Assembly (NCBI GenBank): GCA_937919795.1
Contig: CALFOA010000376.1
Span: forward strand, 1 to 9,007
DNA length: 9,007 nt
Origin: an uncultured Neisseria sp.
Lineage (GTDB): Bacteria > Pseudomonadota > Gammaproteobacteria > Burkholderiales > Neisseriaceae
Reading direction: 5' to 3'
A program made the translations under genes and the position numbers. The notes beneath the pieces are model-generated. The model ran no database searches and was not told the DNA's origin. It saw nothing but the letters and a program-made list of their open reading frames with translations. Shown here one piece after another: positions 7,147 to 9,007 of the stretch (position 1 is its first letter; the number at the start of each line of letters is the position of its first letter).

Positions 7147-7160
7147 TTGATATAAATCAG
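7147..7160 (+). promoter_or_regulatory. FNR box upstream of bacteriohemerythrin
   Basis: TTGAT-ataa-ATCAG matches 9 of 10 defined positions of the FNR/ANR consensus TTGATNNNNATCAA. Its centre (7153.5) lies about 165 bp upstream of the hemerythrin ATG. Two placements are possible: a poor -10 near 7182-7187 would give the class II distance of -41.5, whereas a better TATTAT (7190-7195) would place the centre near -48. The site faces a gene for an oxygen-binding protein, which makes oxygen-responsive activation plausible. Confidence 0.6.
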
Positions 7161-7189
7161 GAATTGTGTGGTGGCATGAGATAAGTGTT

Positions 7190-7195
7190 TATTAT
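7190..7195 (+). promoter_or_regulatory. Candidate -10 of the hemerythrin promoter
   Basis: TATTAT has one mismatch to TATAAT and lies 29 bp after the end of the FNR box. No -35 is recognisable, as expected if FNR activates. The region has several other AT-rich hexamers, so the exact start is uncertain. Confidence 0.3.
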
Positions 7196-7220
7196 TTTAG
7201 TAAAATATATACTATTTTCT

Positions 7221-7240
7221 ATTACAGTAAATACTGTGAT
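7221..7240. promoter_or_regulatory. Dyad ACAGTA-AA-TACTGT, possible operator
   Basis: Perfect 6-bp arms (7224-7229 / 7232-7237) are separated by two bases, with two more matching pairs beyond one mismatch. It lies in the expected leader, downstream of the FNR-linked promoter, where a repressor could block transcription. A single half-site, tacagtaa, recurs at 7087-7094. I cannot assign it to a known regulator. Confidence 0.35.
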
Positions 7241-7305
7241 TTTCTGCTTCATCTGTTTTACTTAACACCACACAGATATACATTCCCTTATTCTCATACT
7301 TATAC

Positions 7306-7310
7306 GGAGG
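7306..7310 (+). promoter_or_regulatory. Strong ribosome-binding site for hemerythrin
   Basis: GGAGG lies 7 bp before the ATG at 7318. It is the best Shine-Dalgarno in the window and fixes the start of the gene. Confidence 0.85.
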
Positions 7311-7317
7311 AAACGAT

Positions 7318-7722
7318 ATGGCATTATTACACTGGACTTCAGACTTGGAAGTGGGCATCGAAGAAATTGATAAACAGCACCAACAATTGGTTAATTATAT
7401 CAATCATTTATATGATGCCCATCATAGCGGCAGCCGCGAAGAAATGGGTAAAGCATTGGATGAGTTGATCCAATATACCATTGATCACTTTGCTTACGAA
7501 GAAGAAATGCTGCGTCAGAGCGGCTATCCTTTGTTGGCTCCCCATGCTCGGGTGCACCAGCATTTTGTCGATAAAGTGGGCACGTTTAAAAACCGGTTTA
7601 ATAATGGCGATGACATTGGCCAAGAGTTGTTGGACTTGATGGAAGGCTGGTTGTTTATGCACATTCGCCGCAATGACCACGGCTATGCCGAGCATGTGAA
7701 GAAATCTATTTCGAATTCGTAA
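7318..7722 (+). CDS. Bacteriohemerythrin, diiron oxygen-binding protein
   Basis: This is a 134-residue single-domain hemerythrin, soluble, with no signal peptide. All seven diiron ligands can be assigned: His21 (in IDKQH), His57 and Glu61 (HFAYEEEM), His76 and His80 (HARVH), His115 and Asp120 (HIRRND). The N-terminal W-x(6)-GI-x(2)-ID-x-QH pattern and the four-helix arrangement fit the family. Single-domain bacterial hemerythrins bind O2 reversibly and have been proposed to deliver or store oxygen, sense it, or protect against nitric oxide and other reactive species; which role applies here is not visible. The upstream FNR box suggests expression at low oxygen. The gene appears monocistronic. 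The AT-rich leader of over 100 nt contains a dyad, and a DUS plus an insertion sequence lie directly downstream. Confidence 0.95.
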   Translation: MALLHWTSDLEVGIEEIDKQHQQLVNYINHLYDAHHSGSREEMGKALDELIQYTIDHFAYEEEMLRQSGYPLLAPHARVHQHFVDKVGTFKNRFNNGDDIGQELLDLMEGWLFMHIRRNDHGYAEHVKKSISNS

Positions 7723-7746
7723 TCGGCTTTAACCATTCAAAAGAAA

Positions 7747-7758
7747 TGCCTGTCTGAA
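7747..7758 (+). repeat. Single DUS next to the insertion sequence
   Basis: An exact TGCCTGTCTGAA lies 24 bp after the hemerythrin stop and 5 bp before the left end of the IS. The other two post-gene DUS here are inverted pairs with 11- and 10-nt loops. This solitary arm may have lost its partner to the far side of the IS. Confidence 0.8.
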
Positions 7759-7763
7759 AATCA

Positions 7764-7787
7764 TGAACTGCACCCGAAAAGTTGGAC
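7764..7787 (+). repeat. Left terminal inverted repeat of the IS
   Basis: It begins TGAACTGCACCC and ends TTGGAC. It agrees with the right repeat at 20 of 24 positions, with mismatches at positions 9, 13, 17 and 18. Confidence 0.88.
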
Positions 7788-7815
7788 ATCCCCGCCAACC
7801 CATTAAGGTGCAGTT
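7766..7815 (+). repeat. Nested hairpin at the IS left end covering the orfA ribosome-binding site
   Basis: Arms AACTGCACC (7766-7774) and GGTGCAGTT (7807-7815) are perfectly complementary. Inside them GTTGG (7781-7785) pairs with CCAAC (7795-7799). The outer right arm begins within the likely orfA Shine-Dalgarno (AAGGTG, 7805-7810) and is followed by TTC-TT. In transcripts entering from outside the IS the whole hairpin would form. It would mask translation of orfA and perhaps also end transcription. Confidence 0.6.
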
Positions 7816-7820
7816 TTCTT

Positions 7821-8171
7821 ATGAGCCGATATAGCCTACACTTCAAATACCATGCCGTCATGCGATATGACGCCGGTAACAGCCAACAGCGGGTGGCAGA
7901 CGCCCTACACATTTCCCGAAGACTGTTACGCTTCTGGATTGCCGCCTATCAAAAAGGCGGCCTAGAAGCACTCGAACAGCCGCAGGCCAAAACCATGAAC
8001 CGTAAAAAACGCCCCAATCCTTTCATTGTCGACAAGCCCGACCACCAAAAAACACAGGCGGAGCTGATTGAAGAGTTGCGCTACATGAGAGCGGAGAACG
8101 ACTACCTAAAGGAGTTGAAAGCCCTCAGCGAACCAACAACCGCGCCAAAACTCAAAGCGTTCAAAAGCTGA
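7821..8171 (+). CDS. IS150-group transposase OrfA (DNA-binding part)
   Basis: This is a 116-residue protein with a helix-turn-helix (about residues 22-45: QQRVADALHISRRLLRFWIAAYQKGG) that should bind the terminal repeats. A C-terminal coiled coil or leucine-zipper-like helix (about 78-102) ends in YLKELKAL, the motif also found at the end of IS150 InsJ. The ATG at 7821 is preferred over an in-frame ATG at 7782, because the latter lies almost within the terminal repeat and AAGGTG (7805-7810) fits the later start. It is shorter than InsJ (173 aa) and appears to have one helix-turn-helix rather than two. Alone it is expected to act as a regulator. Fused to OrfB by -1 frameshifting it gives the transposase, about 385 residues if the shift is at 8108-8111. 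Confidence 0.88.
   Translation: MSRYSLHFKYHAVMRYDAGNSQQRVADALHISRRLLRFWIAAYQKGGLEALEQPQAKTMNRKKRPNPFIVDKPDHQKTQAELIEELRYMRAENDYLKELKALSEPTTAPKLKAFKS
8108..8111 (+). other. Candidate -1 frameshift site (A AAG)
   Basis: The orfB frame is open from 8072 and orfA stops at 8169-8171, so the shift must occur in that overlap. In the orfA frame the codons are CTA-AAG-GAG; the Lys-tRNA on AAG (8109-8111) could slip to AAA (8108-8110). The place matches the position of the A-rich slippery run in IS150 (within YLK-LKAL). A second possibility is A AAA at 8147-8150. No long A6G run is present. Confidence 0.4.
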
Positions 8172-8197
8172 GGGATAAGCATACGCTCAAATATCTA

Positions 8198-8977
8198 TTG
8201 TACGCCGCAGAGCTGTCCAAAAGCAGCTTCTATTACAGTCTGAAGCAGCCCGACAAAGATGAAGCCGACAAAGCCGCCGTACTGCAATTGTTCGAGCGGC
8301 ATCGCGGGCGTTACGGGCACCGGCGTATTGCGGCGACTTTATGCTGGAACAAGAAAAAAGCGGCGCGTATCATGCAACTGTTAGGCTTAACCGCCAAAGT
8401 ACGGCCGAAAAAAGGCTTTCGCCCACCGGTGTTGGGTGAAGTATCCGATAATCTGTTACAGCGAGAGTTTGAAGCCGATGCGCCCAATCAGAAATGGTTG
8501 ACCGACGTTACTGAGTTTAAATGCAAAGCGGGCAAACTGTATCTGTCGCCGATACTGGATGTGTACAACCGCGAAATTACCGCCTATTCGATTTCGCGCC
8601 GACCAAACAGTAAGATGGTTTCCCGTATGCTGAAGCGTGCCTGTTCCGGTTTAAACGGCGCAACTCCGCTGCTGCATTCCGACCAAGGGGTGCTGTACCG
8701 CACCCGGGATTACCGGCAACAATTGGCTAAGTACAGCATCACTCAAAGTATGTCGCGTAAAGGTAATTGTTGGGACAATGCGCCGATGGAGAGTTTCTTT
8801 GCGGTGCTGAAGACGGAGTGTTTCCACGGAGAATGTTTTAGTTCGCTGGCGCAATTGGAACGGACGTTGCACGAATATATTCGCTATTACAACGAAGAGA
8901 GATGTAGTTTGAAATTGAAAAACCTGAGTCCTGTTGCTTACAGAACCCAGGTTCAAAAACCGTTTGAAATGATTTAA
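8198..8977 (+). CDS. IS150-group transposase OrfB (DDE catalytic part)
   Basis: The catalytic half of the transposase is an RNase H-like integrase core (rve). The frame is open from 8072 and lacks an ATG before its conserved part, so the natural product is probably the OrfAB fusion; 8198 is just the first TTG. Numbered from there (259 residues), the N-terminal HTH_21-like segment RHRGRYGHRRI lies at 34-44. The triad is Asp103 (TDVTEF), Asp162 (LHSDQG) and Glu198 (NAPMESFF), the last two separated by 35 residues as is typical for IS3 (DD35E). SMSRKGNCWDNA, YYNEERCSLKLKNLSPVAYR and KLYLSPILDVYNREI are close to IS150 InsK. The frame is intact and ends 30 bp before the element's right end. Confidence 0.92.
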   Translation: MYAAELSKSSFYYSLKQPDKDEADKAAVLQLFERHRGRYGHRRIAATLCWNKKKAARIMQLLGLTAKVRPKKGFRPPVLGEVSDNLLQREFEADAPNQKWLTDVTEFKCKAGKLYLSPILDVYNREITAYSISRRPNSKMVSRMLKRACSGLNGATPLLHSDQGVLYRTRDYRQQLAKYSITQSMSRKGNCWDNAPMESFFAVLKTECFHGECFSSLAQLERTLHEYIRYYNEERCSLKLKNLSPVAYRTQVQKPFEMI

Positions 8978-8983
8978 ATGAGC

Positions 8984-9007
8984 GTCCAAGATTTGGGGGG
9001 CAGTTCA
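8984..9007 (-). repeat. Right terminal inverted repeat of the IS
   Basis: Read on the minus strand it begins TGAACTGCCCCCC and ends TTGGAC. It matches the left repeat at 20 of 24 positions. It ends at the last base of the window. Confidence 0.88.

Larger units (their letters stand above)
7764..9007 (+). mobile_element. IS3-family insertion sequence, IS150 group, apparently complete
   Basis: The element is 1244 bp, with imperfect terminal inverted repeats of 24 bp (20 matches) starting TGAACTGC. It has two overlapping reading frames, orfA with a helix-turn-helix and orfB with a DDE integrase core in the -1 frame. Both the ends (compare IS150 TGTACTGCACCC...GTTGGAC) and the proteins resemble IS150 (InsJ/InsK). 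No internal stop or frame damage is seen, so it may be active. The right repeat ends exactly at the last base of the window, so the target-site duplication cannot be checked; on the left the flanking bases are aatca. A cut-out-circle, copy-paste mechanism through an OrfAB fusion is the family norm. Confidence 0.92.

Noticed and set aside
7166..7468. 100-codon + frame overlapping the hemerythrin start
   Set aside because: It lies mostly in AT-rich regulatory DNA, has a Tyr/Trp/Ile-rich composition, and has no ribosome site, while hemerythrin has a strong one.

Overview
This window looks like a chromosomal segment of a Neisseriaceae bacterium. The protein-coding genes resemble betaproteobacterial/Neisseria housekeeping genes. 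The 12-mer TGCCTGTCTGAA occurs six times in full, always in intergenic DNA, plus one copy cut by the left edge. I recognise it as the DNA-uptake-sequence dialect associated with Neisseria wadsworthii-type species (TG-wadDUS), not the GCCGTCTGAA core of N. meningitidis and N. gonorrhoeae. The species assignment is inference from that motif.

Left part (1-1061): a -10 element leads into tsaC (threonylcarbamoyl-AMP synthase, tRNA t6A37 modification). A 409-bp gap follows. It holds a nested palindromic repeat (about 656-785), a good intrinsic terminator (859-887), a DUS and a candidate promoter (993-1022).

Middle (1062-5365): a complete Mla phospholipid-transport locus on the + strand, in the order mlaF, a 102-codon unrecognised gene, mlaE, mlaD, mlaC, mlaB, mlaA. 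MlaF (ATPase), MlaE (permease), MlaD (MCE ring) and MlaB (STAS subunit) would form the inner-membrane complex. MlaC is the periplasmic carrier and MlaA the outer-membrane component, so all six classical parts sit in one block. The unrecognised gene is ATGA-coupled to mlaF and is followed by an inverted pair of DUS before mlaE. MlaA lacks a lipobox cysteine and has an acidic, Ser/Thr-rich C-terminal extension.

Convergent with mla is gdhA (NADP-type glutamate dehydrogenase, - strand, 5498-6835). Three consecutive hairpins (5382-5500) separate the two units. A 482-bp AT-rich divergent region (6836-7317) holds a candidate extended -10 for gdhA. On the other side it has a near-perfect FNR box, a weaker second one and a dyad. 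These precede a bacteriohemerythrin gene (7318-7722) with all seven diiron ligands, which suggests an oxygen-responsive, anaerobically induced gene.

Right part (7764-9007): a full-length 1244-bp IS3-family, IS150-group insertion sequence, with imperfect terminal repeats, orfA, orfB in the -1 frame and an intact DDE triad. Its right end coincides exactly with the window end. It sits 5 bp after a solitary DUS, so it may have split a DUS-type hairpin downstream of the hemerythrin gene. I found no tRNA, rRNA, CRISPR or phage features.
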